Shown: one piece after another, positions 36,301-43,371 of the stretch | Numbering within the stretch: the stretch's first letter is position 1 | Layout of the letters: each line of letters begins with the position of its first letter | NCBI GenBank assembly: GCA_047608075.1 | Contig: JBLKRX010000009.1 | Location: 108,138-172,137 of the forward strand | Length of the DNA stretch: 64,000 bases | DNA from: Ferdinandcohnia humi_A | GTDB lineage: Bacteria; Bacillota; Bacilli; Bacillales; Bacillaceae_L | Reading direction: 5' to 3' | Program-made: the position numbers and the translations under genes | Notes under the pieces: generated by a model | Told to the model about the DNA's origin: nothing | The model's input: only the letters and a program-made list of their open reading frames with translations | The model's database searches: none

Positions 36301-37018
36301 AAATATCAGAATAAGCAACATTCCAATTTTCAAATGCCTCTTCTACCCCTTGCTTGAAGGAAGTAAAGCTTAACTCTGACTCTTTATGCTTATCTACTTG
36401 ATTAACAATCAAATACAATGGCTTGTTTCGATCAGTGAGTTCCTTCGTAAATTGGAAATTCAGCTCTGAAAGAACGTGATTGTAATCCATAACATAAAAA
36501 AGTAAATCCGCCAAATGTAGTGCTGATTCCGTTGATACTCTATGGGCATCATCTGTTGAATCAATCCCTGGGGTGTCCATAACGGTAACATTTTTTGGTA
36601 GTTGCTTGTTATCATGACTTATCTCAATAGATTGGATAGACTCTCCGTCCTTACAATACGATTTGATCACACTATAATCATATGGAGCTGGATATTCAAT
36701 TATTTTACCGTCCTTGTAATACACGCGTGCATACTCTTTCCCAGTCTTTACTTTAACCAAATTGGCACTCGTAGGAATTGGGCTGGATGGTAGCAGGTTT
36801 TCTCCAATTAATTCATTAATCATACTCGACTTTCCTGCAGAAAAATGTCCTGAGAAGCCAATCATATACTCGGATTTATCAAGCTTGTCAAGGAGCTGGA
36901 GAATCTTATAACTATTTTCTTCATCTTCATTTTTACTCATAATCTCATACAAATAAGACAATCTATTTAATAACTCGTCCTGCGTTAAAATCTTGTGAAC
37001 TTTTTCTGTCTGAATCAT
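33323..37018 (-). CDS. dynA: Dynamin-like protein DynA (two fused GTPase modules)
   Basis: A 1231-residue bacterial dynamin. Module one has P-loop GFSGHFSAGKSS (about 54-65), switch motif DTPGIDSTDD and NQVDKH. Module two has P-loop ALFGAFSAGKSS (about 640-650), DTPGADSINARH and NAADLA. Both carry long helical stalk regions, with a hydrophobic paddle-like segment in the first half. In B. subtilis DynA (YpbR) the two halves are also one polypeptide; it tethers and fuses membranes, repairs membrane stress and delays phage release. The start is an ATG after AAGGGGACG. It leads a three-gene unit. Confidence 0.95.
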   Translation of the reverse strand: MIQTEKVHKILTQDELLNRLSYLYEIMSKNEDEENSYKILQLLDKLDKSEYMIGFSGHFSAGKSSMINELIGENLLPSSPIPTSANLVKVKTGKEYARVYYKDGKIIEYPAPYDYSVIKSYCKDGESIQSIEISHDNKQLPKNVTVMDTPGIDSTDDAHRVSTESALHLADLLFYVMDYNHVLSELNFQFTKELTDRNKPLYLIVNQVDKHKESELSFTSFKQGVEEAFENWNVAYSDIFYTTLKDKNHPHNQLQQVRQLLLDKMNHKDELLLDGVYHSAKQIILDHIAFLDDKNALEIEAYKEVVSTLSQEDKEEFSQKIQVLFKQKESLEQMPIAVEAEFVKGIDTILANAILMPFQTRENAKHYVESVQPDFKVGLLFSKNKTEKEREERLLTFFNDVKEKMSTQVEWHLKDFLKNFVTSSNLTRYLSNTDEVTIEFTPNDLQNLVKPGARVTGEYILTYTDDVSGYIKKKYKQLAVSLLHGIIDKLKINVAQEAEKINNELQQYLSYKEAFEKLNEYEEKRKTTLNHFEDIITGKTEVKTTLTLQEIVANVNADKVEISSTEKVLRELQEQLNEYTQGKDIEEHVKPQKDVKGSAEQAILHLEKSNYLIAPITGLSLLAKDMQEKAFRLKNKHYTVALFGAFSAGKSSFANALMGNHVLPVSPNPTTATINKITFPNEQHPHGVVLVKIKSAVQLLDDINHSLYVFGEKAENLSSALEIILSILSNITTIEAKEKPHFSFLKAVIDGYENISSDLDNVLTSNMEGFNEFVANEDKACFVEWIELYYDCPLTRQGITLVDTPGADSINARHTGVAFEYIKNADAILFVTYYNHAFSRADREFLIQLGRVKDAFSMDKMFFLINAADLANTEEELADVKEYVDSQLVSYGIRFPRLYTVSSRAALLEKQNKNSVSERGILPTSGIEQFEKDFQAFVIGELTEVAINEAYIDINRASTILQSYIDSAKEDKDIKRQNLQQANEQHEQIRKVIVSTDEQSSLRVVDQEITELSYYIKQRIFLRMSDMFKEAFNPATLRDDGRDLKKALQSCLDEFLQSVGFDLAQEMRATSLRIETFLKKQLYGHLDLFNENIKLINQNVSISNSVDYYFNSVEFETGLKEEDKSRYKKALTMFKNPKSFFEKNEKKNMLEEFVALLQESVSNYIEENKTILQGLYEKQFSHALNSIQNKALQEIDEYYDGVTKILSENIDITKLEGIQEMLRGFFKERIG

Positions 37019-37129
37019 GTCTCGTCCCCTTATTTGCCTTACAATTTATTTCCCATATATGTAGTATTTTACTCTATAAGTCATTGATTTGACAAAATTA
37101 AATCTATTTACGATAATTCAGAACCTTTT

Positions 37130-37500
37130 TCTTAAAAAAATAGCAAAATCAATATTCAGCTTTAACACAGCATAAATAAAAGGACTCTTTTCTAAAAGAT
37201 TGTTGCTTATTGCTTTTAGTTACGCATGAGGTTTCCCGCTTCTGGCATTCGCTTTTTAGCGGGGGGGCCTTGAGCCTCCTCGTGAGCTGGGCTCCTGCGG
37301 TGCCTCACCTGGCCACACTTTTCCCGCAAGACATTGAAGGGCATCCTCGAAAGAACCCACGCACGAAGAAAATGCGAATGCATTTTTCGAGGAGTCTCGT
37401 GCCATACGCTATAATCACCTTTTGGACACCATCGAATAAATAGCTTTCATATAGTCTACTGGAGAAACATTTAAAAGCAACAAAGCTTGCGAAAACAACC
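37130..37500. repeat. Interspersed repeat family 2, copy 2
   Basis: Includes GGGCTCCTGCGGTGCCTCAC, ACATTGAAGGGCATCCTCGA and the shared block GCACGAAGAAAATGCGAATG + CATTTTTCGAGGA (37361-37393). It is rich in G and C compared with the flanks. A run GCGGGGGGGCC is at about 37258. Confidence 0.75.
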
Positions 37501-37506
37501 AAATAA

Positions 37507-37533
37507 AAAGAACCAGGCATTTGCCTGGTCACA
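37507..37533 (-). terminator. Terminator after the 32-residue membrane microprotein
   Basis: ACCAGGCA pairs with TGCCTGGT (37512-37529). The minus strand continues TTCTTTTTATTT. Confidence 0.75.
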
Positions 37534-37582
37534 TGTAAAGATTATTATTTTTTACAACTGAATATTTTGACTTTATATGTTT

Positions 37583-37681
37583 CTACACTACATTTTTCTT
37601 AGTTTTCGTGATATTTTTAAGTACGTAATACATTATGTAGCCATATACAGCTATTGTAGTTAAAATAAAGATTGAGAGCAT
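37583..37681 (-). CDS. Single-span membrane microprotein (32 residues)
   Basis: Reads MLSIFILTTIAVYGYIMYYV then LKNITKTKKNVV: one membrane segment and a basic tail, which fits an N-out/C-in topology. GGTGAG precedes the ATG and a terminator lies 50 bases after the stop. The family is not recognised. Confidence 0.5.
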   Translation of the reverse strand: MLSIFILTTIAVYGYIMYYVLKNITKTKKNVV

Positions 37682-37758
37682 TTAACTCACCAGCCTTCAA
37701 TTGATAGTGATAATTATTTTCATTTATGAAATTAGTTTACCAGGAACTATCAATATTT

Positions 37759-38319
37759 TCAATCTTTTTTTAAGGCTCGCATAGCACGTAATGGATTGCT
37801 ACCAATATGTTGGTATTCAGCGTGAACTTGTAAAGCCCATTCTTCTATCGGAATGCGTATTGATAAAATCATAATATTTAGCAAAGAAAATACTATAGCC
37901 GTAAAATACGCTGAAAAGAAAAGAGGGAGTATGATTAGCTCTATTGACACAATTAGATAATTGGGATGCTTCAGGTACTTATATGGTCCTTTAACACGAA
38001 TTTGACTTGCAGGAAGAATCATTATTTTGGTATTCCAAAACATACCTAATGAATAAATTACCCATACTCTGCCTACTTGTGTAAGTAAAAAGAAAGGAAG
38101 TAAAATTCGATACATGGTTGATAATTCCTTGTCAAAATAGCTCACTTCATAAAGGAAGGAAACAAAAAACATCACATGCATCAGTACCATGTACTTATAA
38201 TGACTATGGCCAACTTCATAGCCTCCCTGTTTAATGATCGATTTTTCATTTCGTTTTGCTATCATCAATTCAATAACCCGTTGAATCGCAAGTAAAGATA
38301 TAAATATCCAAAATACCAT
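37759..38319 (-). CDS. bpsB: Isoprenylcysteine carboxyl methyltransferase-family protein BpsB/YpbQ
   Basis: A 186-residue membrane methyltransferase. The ICMT-type motif is seen at VKGPYKYLKHPNYLIVSIELI and the C-terminal RIPIEEWALQ. In B. subtilis the homologue methylates alkylpyrones made by the adjacent type III polyketide synthase, giving pyrone methyl ethers. The ATG lies one base after the bpsA stop (TGACATG) and its GGAGG site is inside the end of bpsA, so the pair is tightly coupled. Confidence 0.92.
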   Translation of the reverse strand: MVFWIFISLLAIQRVIELMIAKRNEKSIIKQGGYEVGHSHYKYMVLMHVMFFVSFLYEVSYFDKELSTMYRILLPFFLLTQVGRVWVIYSLGMFWNTKIMILPASQIRVKGPYKYLKHPNYLIVSIELIILPLFFSAYFTAIVFSLLNIMILSIRIPIEEWALQVHAEYQHIGSNPLRAMRALKKD

Positions 38320-38320
38320 G

Positions 38321-39415
38321 TCACTTCCTCCATTGTAATAGGATAAGTTCTGAACTAAATCCAGGGCCTAATGCCGTCATTAACCCATACTCGCCATCGT
38401 TCGCCAGTTTTTTTTCAATATAGCTTTTCAATACATACAATACTGTCACAGAAGACATATTTCCAAACTTTGTTAATATTCCCCTTGAAATATCATTCAT
38501 TTCTTGAGATAAGCCTAATGAATCCTCATAGGCATCTAATACCTTTTTTCCACCAGGATGAGCAATAAAGTGCTTAATATCTGAAATATTAATGTTATGT
38601 AACTGAAGAAACTCTTCTACATTTCCTTTTAACCAGTTTCTTACAATCGAAGGAATATCCTTTGAAAAAATAACATATAGACCATTGTTCTTAACTTCCC
38701 AGCCCATAACATCTTCTGAACCCTTCATTAGTGTTGAATATGCATCAATAAATACCGGTAACGTATCAAGGTTGGTATATGCCTGGTATTCTACCCTATC
38801 ACCGACTATACAGATACATGCAGTTCCATCCGCAAATAATGATGTTCCTATTAAATTACTTTTTGAGATATCATTTTTTTGAAAGGTTAGACTACAAAGT
38901 TCAACAGCTAACACAATCACTTTTGCTTTCGGATATGCTTTACAATATTCAAATGCTCTTGCTAAACCAGCAGCACCACCTGCACAACCGAGACCCCAAA
39001 TAGGTATTCTCTTTGTATGGGGTGAAAAATTCAACTTATTCATGATTCGGGCCTCTATGCTAGGTGTAGCTATTCCCGTTGTTGATATAAAAAAGAATGC
39101 ATCAATTTCAGTGCATTCTATAGTCTGTGAAAGGAAGAACTCATTTTGCAAACAATTGGTGATTGCCTGTGTGCCATATTCTATCGCTTTTGAAATGTAG
39201 GTATTATTTTTTTCTTCAAAGCTATGTTCTTTTGCATACCAGTCTAAATTTTCACTAAAATATCTTTCTTCAATTTCGCCATTTGAAAAAACCTTTACTA
39301 AACGGTCAAAATCCTTATATTTATCTTGGAACAGTTCTCTACTAAATTCACTCGTTTTCGTTTGACTCATTTTAATTGGTGGATTGTGTACACCTATCGA
39401 AAGGATTCTTGGCAT
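38321..39415 (-). CDS. bpsA: Type III polyketide synthase (alkylpyrone synthase) BpsA/BcsA
   Basis: A 364-residue chalcone synthase-like enzyme. The catalytic Cys is 144 (WGLGCAGGAAG), the His is in FIAHPGGKKVL and the Asn in FGNMSSVTV, completing the Cys-His-Asn triad. Such enzymes extend fatty acyl-CoA with malonyl-CoA to alkylpyrones and alkylresorcinols. The ATG at 39415 gives the B. subtilis length and follows GTGAGGG; an upstream reading of 11 more codons is less likely. It forms an operon with bpsB. Confidence 0.93.
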   Translation of the reverse strand: MPRILSIGVHNPPIKMSQTKTSEFSRELFQDKYKDFDRLVKVFSNGEIEERYFSENLDWYAKEHSFEEKNNTYISKAIEYGTQAITNCLQNEFFLSQTIECTEIDAFFFISTTGIATPSIEARIMNKLNFSPHTKRIPIWGLGCAGGAAGLARAFEYCKAYPKAKVIVLAVELCSLTFQKNDISKSNLIGTSLFADGTACICIVGDRVEYQAYTNLDTLPVFIDAYSTLMKGSEDVMGWEVKNNGLYVIFSKDIPSIVRNWLKGNVEEFLQLHNINISDIKHFIAHPGGKKVLDAYEDSLGLSQEMNDISRGILTKFGNMSSVTVLYVLKSYIEKKLANDGEYGLMTALGPGFSSELILLQWRK

Positions 39416-39501
39416 GATAGCCCTCACTTCCTTTAAAGACTTTAACAAGGTTACTTTTACCAGTTTCGGGGAAAATATACATTAGAGGGAAACAGAAAAA
39501 A

Positions 39502-39525
39502 AGCCTTCCCGACAGATGGGAAAGC
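39502..39525 (-). terminator. Terminator of the GNAT gene
   Basis: AGC-TTCCC pairs with GGGAA-GCT, followed on the minus strand by TTTTTTTCTG. Confidence 0.7.
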
Positions 39526-39593
39526 TCACGTTTTAAAGGAGTTGTTTTTGTTGTTGTGCATTATTAGTATAACGTAAAATTGTCCATCATTCA

Positions 39594-40130
39594 CTAGTTA
39601 ATTTTTGGATTAAAGAAATACGCCATAAAAATCTCGTCATCAAATGCCCCATCAATCAATAGTTGCTCCTTTTGTCTCCCTTCTTCCACAAAGCCATATT
39701 TTTTATATAGATGGTAGGCTATATCATTGGAAGCAAATACAGTTAAACAAAGTTTATGTAAACGATGTGCATTACACCAATTGAGTGTGTATTCCATCAC
39801 TTTCTTTCCAATACCTAGCCCCTGAACATCACTTGTAAGCCATGTACGAAATAGCCCTGTGTGATGTTTCATTTCTAATTCCCCACGTATTACTCGTGCA
39901 ATTCCAACAACTGTATCTTCTTTCACAACCACTGAATACATATTATCCTTTTCAAGCATTTCCTTGATAAACTCCTGCTCTTCCTTTACGGTTCGTGGTC
40001 TTTCTTTTTGAATGTATTTGCCATTCCGAACAATTCCTTCTACTGCTTTGACAATATATGGTGCATCCTCGTTTTGGACTGGTCGGAGTATAACAAGTGA
40101 ATCATCCTTAGCTTGAAATTCCTCAATCAC
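39594..40130 (-). CDS. GNAT-family N-acetyltransferase
   Basis: About 178 residues. The acetyl-CoA loop reads VQGLGIGKKVMEYTLNWC, and the C-terminal LTVFASNDIAYHLYKKYGFVEEGRQ is typical of RimI/RimL-like GNATs. The best start is GTG at 40130, with AAGGGAG eight bases upstream; the open frame extends 13 codons further to a TTG without a ribosome site. The acceptor is unknown. It is monocistronic, with a terminator about 70 bases downstream. Confidence 0.85.
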   Translation of the reverse strand: MIEEFQAKDDSLVILRPVQNEDAPYIVKAVEGIVRNGKYIQKERPRTVKEEQEFIKEMLEKDNMYSVVVKEDTVVGIARVIRGELEMKHHTGLFRTWLTSDVQGLGIGKKVMEYTLNWCNAHRLHKLCLTVFASNDIAYHLYKKYGFVEEGRQKEQLLIDGAFDDEIFMAYFFNPKIN

Positions 40131-40229
40131 ATCTTCAGCTCCCTTCACCCTTATTATGTGTAAAAACAAAGTAAACTTGCCTACTTTAATAGATAGAAGT
40201 TCAAGCTCTTGTTATTTTCTTACAAAAAA

Positions 40230-40252
40230 AAGGAACACCTACTCGTGTCCCT
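40230..40252 (-). terminator. Terminator of the two-P-loop ATPase gene
   Basis: GGAACAC/GTGTCC stem with a one-base bulge; the minus strand continues TTTTTTTTGTAAG. Confidence 0.7.
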
Positions 40253-40260
40253 CATTACTT

Positions 40261-41340
40261 TTATAAGATTTCTTTTACTATTTCTTCTCTTTTTTTATCA
40301 ATAGCTTTAAAGTCCATTGCTTCCTTATAATATTCCTCAAGTTTATCGTGAAGTCTTTTTGCTTCACTTAAATAATTTGTTGCAATCGTCATTTTATTTT
40401 TGTAAGCAAGGTTTAGTTCGTCTATTTCTTTTTTGTGTGTTACTTCTACATTTGAATCCATACATAATTCAAACATATCCACGACTTCATCTTGCTCACG
40501 AAACGGATCTACAACATGTGGTGCTGTGCCATCAACTACCGAAACCCCTAACTTCGGAATAATAATCATATCAATGCTTTTCGGATCAAACGCACAAAGA
40601 TAATATTCTACAGATAAGCTATTTTGTTCGGCATGCTTTCCTAGCTTTTTCATAAGAGTTGATTTTCCACTACCAGGTCTTCCCTTGATGATAATTCGCC
40701 TCTCAAGGTCCTCTGTAATATTATCAATGAAATTAACTGCTCCTTTAGGTGTAGCAGCACCAAAAAATCTCTTTCTGGTTGTTGGATTTTCCTCCCGCTC
40801 GACCGGTTCACTAAAAATACTATTAATCAATGATTGTAAAACTCCATCTGCCTTTTTAAAGTTCATGGAGGAGAGGTAAATATCTTCACGTTTTAGGTGA
40901 ATTTTTTTTGCTTCAGCGAATGCATTATAAGCATCTTCAAAGCTTTTAGAAATATCGTCTGTTAATGTAATGATTTCTTCTCGATACTGACTTAAGTACT
41001 GATCATCTCGAAAAAGGCCTAAATCAATAACCTTTTCAACTACTCCTGGATACCTTGGTTCGATTACATGTGGTGCTGTTCCGTCTACAAATCCTAACTT
41101 TCGTGAAGGAACAATAATTCCGTCAATGGATTGATTATCAGACGAACAATGTAAGTATTCGAGATCATAGCCCATGTTCATAAATACAAGTCCTATTTTC
41201 CTCATAAACGTTGACTTCCCAGTACCTGGACCGCCTTTTAAAATATATAGATTCTCCACATCCTTTAATGCTTCATGATATAGAGAATAAAAACCAACAC
41301 TTGAATTAGATCCAGCATAATAATTTTTTATCCTTGCCAT
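40261..41340 (-). CDS. ATPase with two tandem P-loop NTPase domains (PRK06851-like)
   Basis: A 359-residue soluble protein built of two similar halves. Half one has ILKGGPGTGKSTFMRKIG (about residue 33-50), LEYLHCSSDNQSIDGIIVPS and FVDGTAPHVIEPRYPGVVEKVIDLG. Half two has IIKGRPGSGKSTLMKKLG (about 215), VEYYLCAFDPKSIDMIIIP and VVDGTAPHVVDPF. The repeated VDGTAPHV(I/V)(E/D)P motif after each P-loop is an unusual signature found in a Firmicutes family of unknown function. No transmembrane or DNA-binding part is seen. It is probably cytosolic. The start has GGAGG nine bases upstream. Confidence 0.85.
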   Translation of the reverse strand: MARIKNYYAGSNSSVGFYSLYHEALKDVENLYILKGGPGTGKSTFMRKIGLVFMNMGYDLEYLHCSSDNQSIDGIIVPSRKLGFVDGTAPHVIEPRYPGVVEKVIDLGLFRDDQYLSQYREEIITLTDDISKSFEDAYNAFAEAKKIHLKREDIYLSSMNFKKADGVLQSLINSIFSEPVEREENPTTRKRFFGAATPKGAVNFIDNITEDLERRIIIKGRPGSGKSTLMKKLGKHAEQNSLSVEYYLCAFDPKSIDMIIIPKLGVSVVDGTAPHVVDPFREQDEVVDMFELCMDSNVEVTHKKEIDELNLAYKNKMTIATNYLSEAKRLHDKLEEYYKEAMDFKAIDKKREEIVKEIL

Positions 41341-41402
41341 ATCGCATCCTCCTTCTAGACACTAGCCTACAATAGAGTATGGCAAAGGAAGTTTAAATGT
41401 GA

Positions 41403-42176
41403 TTAAAATCCGTGAATGGTCATTCCACCATCAACAAACAAAGTTTGCCCAGTGACATAATTCCCAGCATCAGATGATAGGAATACTGCAGGTCCGACTA
41501 ACTCAGGGAGCTCTCCTATTCGTTTAATCGGTGTAACTGCTAAAATATCATTTACGTACTGTTCATCCTGAAGGAGCTTTTCAGTTAATGGTGTTTTAAA
41601 GTACCACGGTCCAATTGAGTTTACATTGATCCCATACTGCCCCCATTCCATAGCAAGCACCTTTGTCATTTGAATTAATGCTGCCTTTGTCGCAGCGTAG
41701 ACAACTCCCGTCCGAAGCGCAACATGGCCAGCAACTGATGAGATATTGATAATTTTACCTCCATTGGTTTGTTCCTTCATGACTCTACCAACCTCTTGAG
41801 CCATCATAAAAGCAGATTTCAGATTGGTATCCATAATAGTTTGCCATTCCTCGTCCGTAACGTTTAAGGCTTTCGAACGAATGTTCATGCCAGCATTATT
41901 TACTAATATATCTATCTTTTTTGTTTGTTCTAGTACTTTTTCTACCGCTACTGTTACTGCTTCTCTTTTTGTAACATCCGTTTGTACAATATACGACCTG
42001 CGACCAAGTTCTTTTATAGTGGAAGCAACTTCTGCTAAATCGCCTTCAGTCCTCGATAGAAGTGCAACATCAGCTCCTGCTTCAGCTAATCCAATTGAAA
42101 TTGCCCTTCCTATTCCTCTTCCAGCCCCTGTTACAATAGCAACTTTATCTTCCAGTGTAAATGATGGTAAATACAT
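41403..42176 (-). CDS. Short-chain dehydrogenase/reductase (SDR)
   Basis: A 257-residue classical SDR: NAD(P) motif VTGAGRGIGRAI, NNAGMNIR, catalytic Ser in ISSVAG, YxxxK as YAATKAAL, and C-terminal TGQTLFVDGGMTIHGF. The first strand is followed by LSRTEGDL, whose Arg suggests NADP preference. Nearest described relatives are glucose or gluconate dehydrogenases, but substrate assignment is not possible. AGGAGAG lies about six bases upstream. It stands alone. Confidence 0.9.
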   Translation of the reverse strand: MYLPSFTLEDKVAIVTGAGRGIGRAISIGLAEAGADVALLSRTEGDLAEVASTIKELGRRSYIVQTDVTKREAVTVAVEKVLEQTKKIDILVNNAGMNIRSKALNVTDEEWQTIMDTNLKSAFMMAQEVGRVMKEQTNGGKIINISSVAGHVALRTGVVYAATKAALIQMTKVLAMEWGQYGINVNSIGPWYFKTPLTEKLLQDEQYVNDILAVTPIKRIGELPELVGPAVFLSSDAGNYVTGQTLFVDGGMTIHGF

Positions 42177-42246
42177 CGTCTTCTCTCCTATCTTAAGTAG
42201 CCTCTATTACTATTTCAACATACCATCTAGTTTTTCCTTTTAAAAA

Positions 42247-42384
42247 TTATTCTGATTTATTTTTACTATCATTTGTTTGAACGTTTATATCAATTTGACT
42301 GATCTCTACATTACCACAGGAATGGCATTTTTCTTTGTTCGTTACTAAAAGTGTATGACATCTAGAACAATAAAATCGAATCAT
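42247..42384 (-). CDS. Small zinc-ribbon-like protein (45 residues)
   Basis: Reads MIRFYCSRCHTLLVTNKEKC then HSCGNVEISQIDINV. Two CxxC knuckles (Cys6/Cys9 and Cys20/Cys23) spaced by ten residues form a classic rubredoxin/zinc-ribbon pattern. AAGGATG lies about nine bases before the ATG. It is divergent from the ba3 oxidase operon. The role is unknown; it could be a metal-binding regulator or structural protein. Confidence 0.68.
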   Translation of the reverse strand: MIRFYCSRCHTLLVTNKEKCHSCGNVEISQIDINVQTNDSKNKSE

Positions 42385-42477
42385 CGTTACACATCCTTTT
42401 TCAATTAGAATATGTTGGCTTTCCACTAGTTGACCTTTACCATTGTCACAAATTATTCAAATATTTGACTCACAAAA

Positions 42478-42527
42478 TGTGATTTATATCACTGTTTCCT
42501 TAACTTTACACCATTAATATAGTGATT
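42478..42527 (+). promoter_or_regulatory. FNR-type box and promoter of the ba3 oxidase operon
   Basis: TGTGATTTATATCACT (42478-42493) matches the Fnr/CRP consensus TGTGA-N6-TCACA at nine of ten fixed positions. A candidate -10, TAATAT, lies at 42515-42520, which would put transcription start near 42527 and the box centre near -41.5, the classical activating position. Both Fnr control and start point are inferred. Confidence 0.6.
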
Positions 42528-42642
42528 AGATTAGGAATGAACAATTTGTGAAATCATTGAAACCATCTAGATTTTGCTAAATTGTTTTGTATTATGAAAT
42601 TGTAAAAAAGGTTAATTTTACTTTTGAAGGAGGTTATGGGAA

Positions 42643-42798
42643 ATGCCAAAAACAGAGATGTCTAAAACAAAAACTAAGACAAAAATTGAGGATGATCGTA
42701 CTTCACTAAAAGGTACACTGGCTTCTGTATTTTTACTTGGACTTTTCTTAATTGTTACTTGGCTAGGTGTTTACTTCTTATTTATGGACAGATTGTAA
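42643..42798 (+). CDS. cbaD: Cytochrome ba3 oxidase subunit IIa
   Basis: A 51-residue single-span protein, MPKTEMSKTKTKTKIEDDRT followed by the hydrophobic stretch LASVFLLGLFLIVTWLGVYF. A Lys/Thr-rich cytoplasmic tail plus one helix directly before subunit II is the layout of subunit IIa of ba3-type (B-family) haem-copper oxidases. AGGAGGT is eight bases upstream. It is too short to be found in many automatic annotations. Confidence 0.85.
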   Translation: MPKTEMSKTKTKTKIEDDRTSLKGTLASVFLLGLFLIVTWLGVYFLFMDRL

Positions 42799-42897
42799 GA
42801 TTTATATAAGAACACAATCTTACTTAGCTATCGTATTAAAAGTTTTATGTAAAAAACGGCAGAAAATGAATGAAAATTTGAAAGGGGAATATAAGCC

Positions 42898-43371
42898 ATG
42901 CATTTGCACAAATTTGAGAAAATATGGCTAATTTTTGGTATCGGAATGCTCATCGTCTTTTTAGCAGTCGTAGGCGTAGGCGCTTTCGCAATGGGCCACC
43001 AACCAGCTAGTAATATTAAGACGATTGATCCAGAAAAAGTTACTGAGACTGCACCTTTTGATAATCCTGGATTGGTTCACATTGAAGGTAATAAATATGA
43101 ATTAAATCTTGTTGCTGAAGCTTTTGCTTATACACCAAATACAATCCAAATTCCTAAGGGAGCGGAAGTAACAATCAATGTAGCAACTAAAGATGTAGTT
43201 CATGGATTTTCCATTGCAGGAACAAACGTTAACATGATGGTTGAGCCTGGTTATATCAGTAGTTATACTCAAACATTTGATAAAACAGGTGAATTCTTAG
43301 TTTTATGTAATGAATACTGTGGAGCTGGGCACCACCTAATGATGTCAAAGGTTGAGGTGATTGAACAATGA
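42898..43371 (+). CDS. cbaB: Cytochrome ba3 oxidase subunit II (CuA)
   Basis: A 157-residue protein with one N-terminal membrane helix (about 8-32) and a cupredoxin domain. The CuA site is visible as the first His in VVHGFSIAG and then VLCNEYCGAGHHLMM with two Cys, Glu, His and Met. It accepts electrons from cytochrome c. Short N terminus with a single helix is the mark of B-type oxidases. AAAGGGGAA precedes the ATG. The stop overlaps the start of cbaA in ATGA. Confidence 0.94.
   Translation: MHLHKFEKIWLIFGIGMLIVFLAVVGVGAFAMGHQPASNIKTIDPEKVTETAPFDNPGLVHIEGNKYELNLVAEAFAYTPNTIQIPKGAEVTINVATKDVVHGFSIAGTNVNMMVEPGYISSYTQTFDKTGEFLVLCNEYCGAGHHLMMSKVEVIEQ

Larger units (their letters stand above)
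37019..37582. other. Intergenic region upstream of dynA holding a family 2 repeat
   Basis: Apart from the repeat (37130-37500) and a terminator hairpin (37511-37530) I see AT-rich DNA that must include the dynA promoter. The open frames on both strands here are in repeat DNA and lack ribosome sites. Confidence 0.6.

Noticed and set aside
33323..37018. dynA as a fusion or assembly artefact of two genes
   Set aside because: The two GTPase modules in one chain of about 1200 residues are normal for Bacillus DynA.
37210..37532. Open frames of about 75 codons on both strands
   Set aside because: They lie in the family 2 repeat and its terminator. Neither has a ribosome site.
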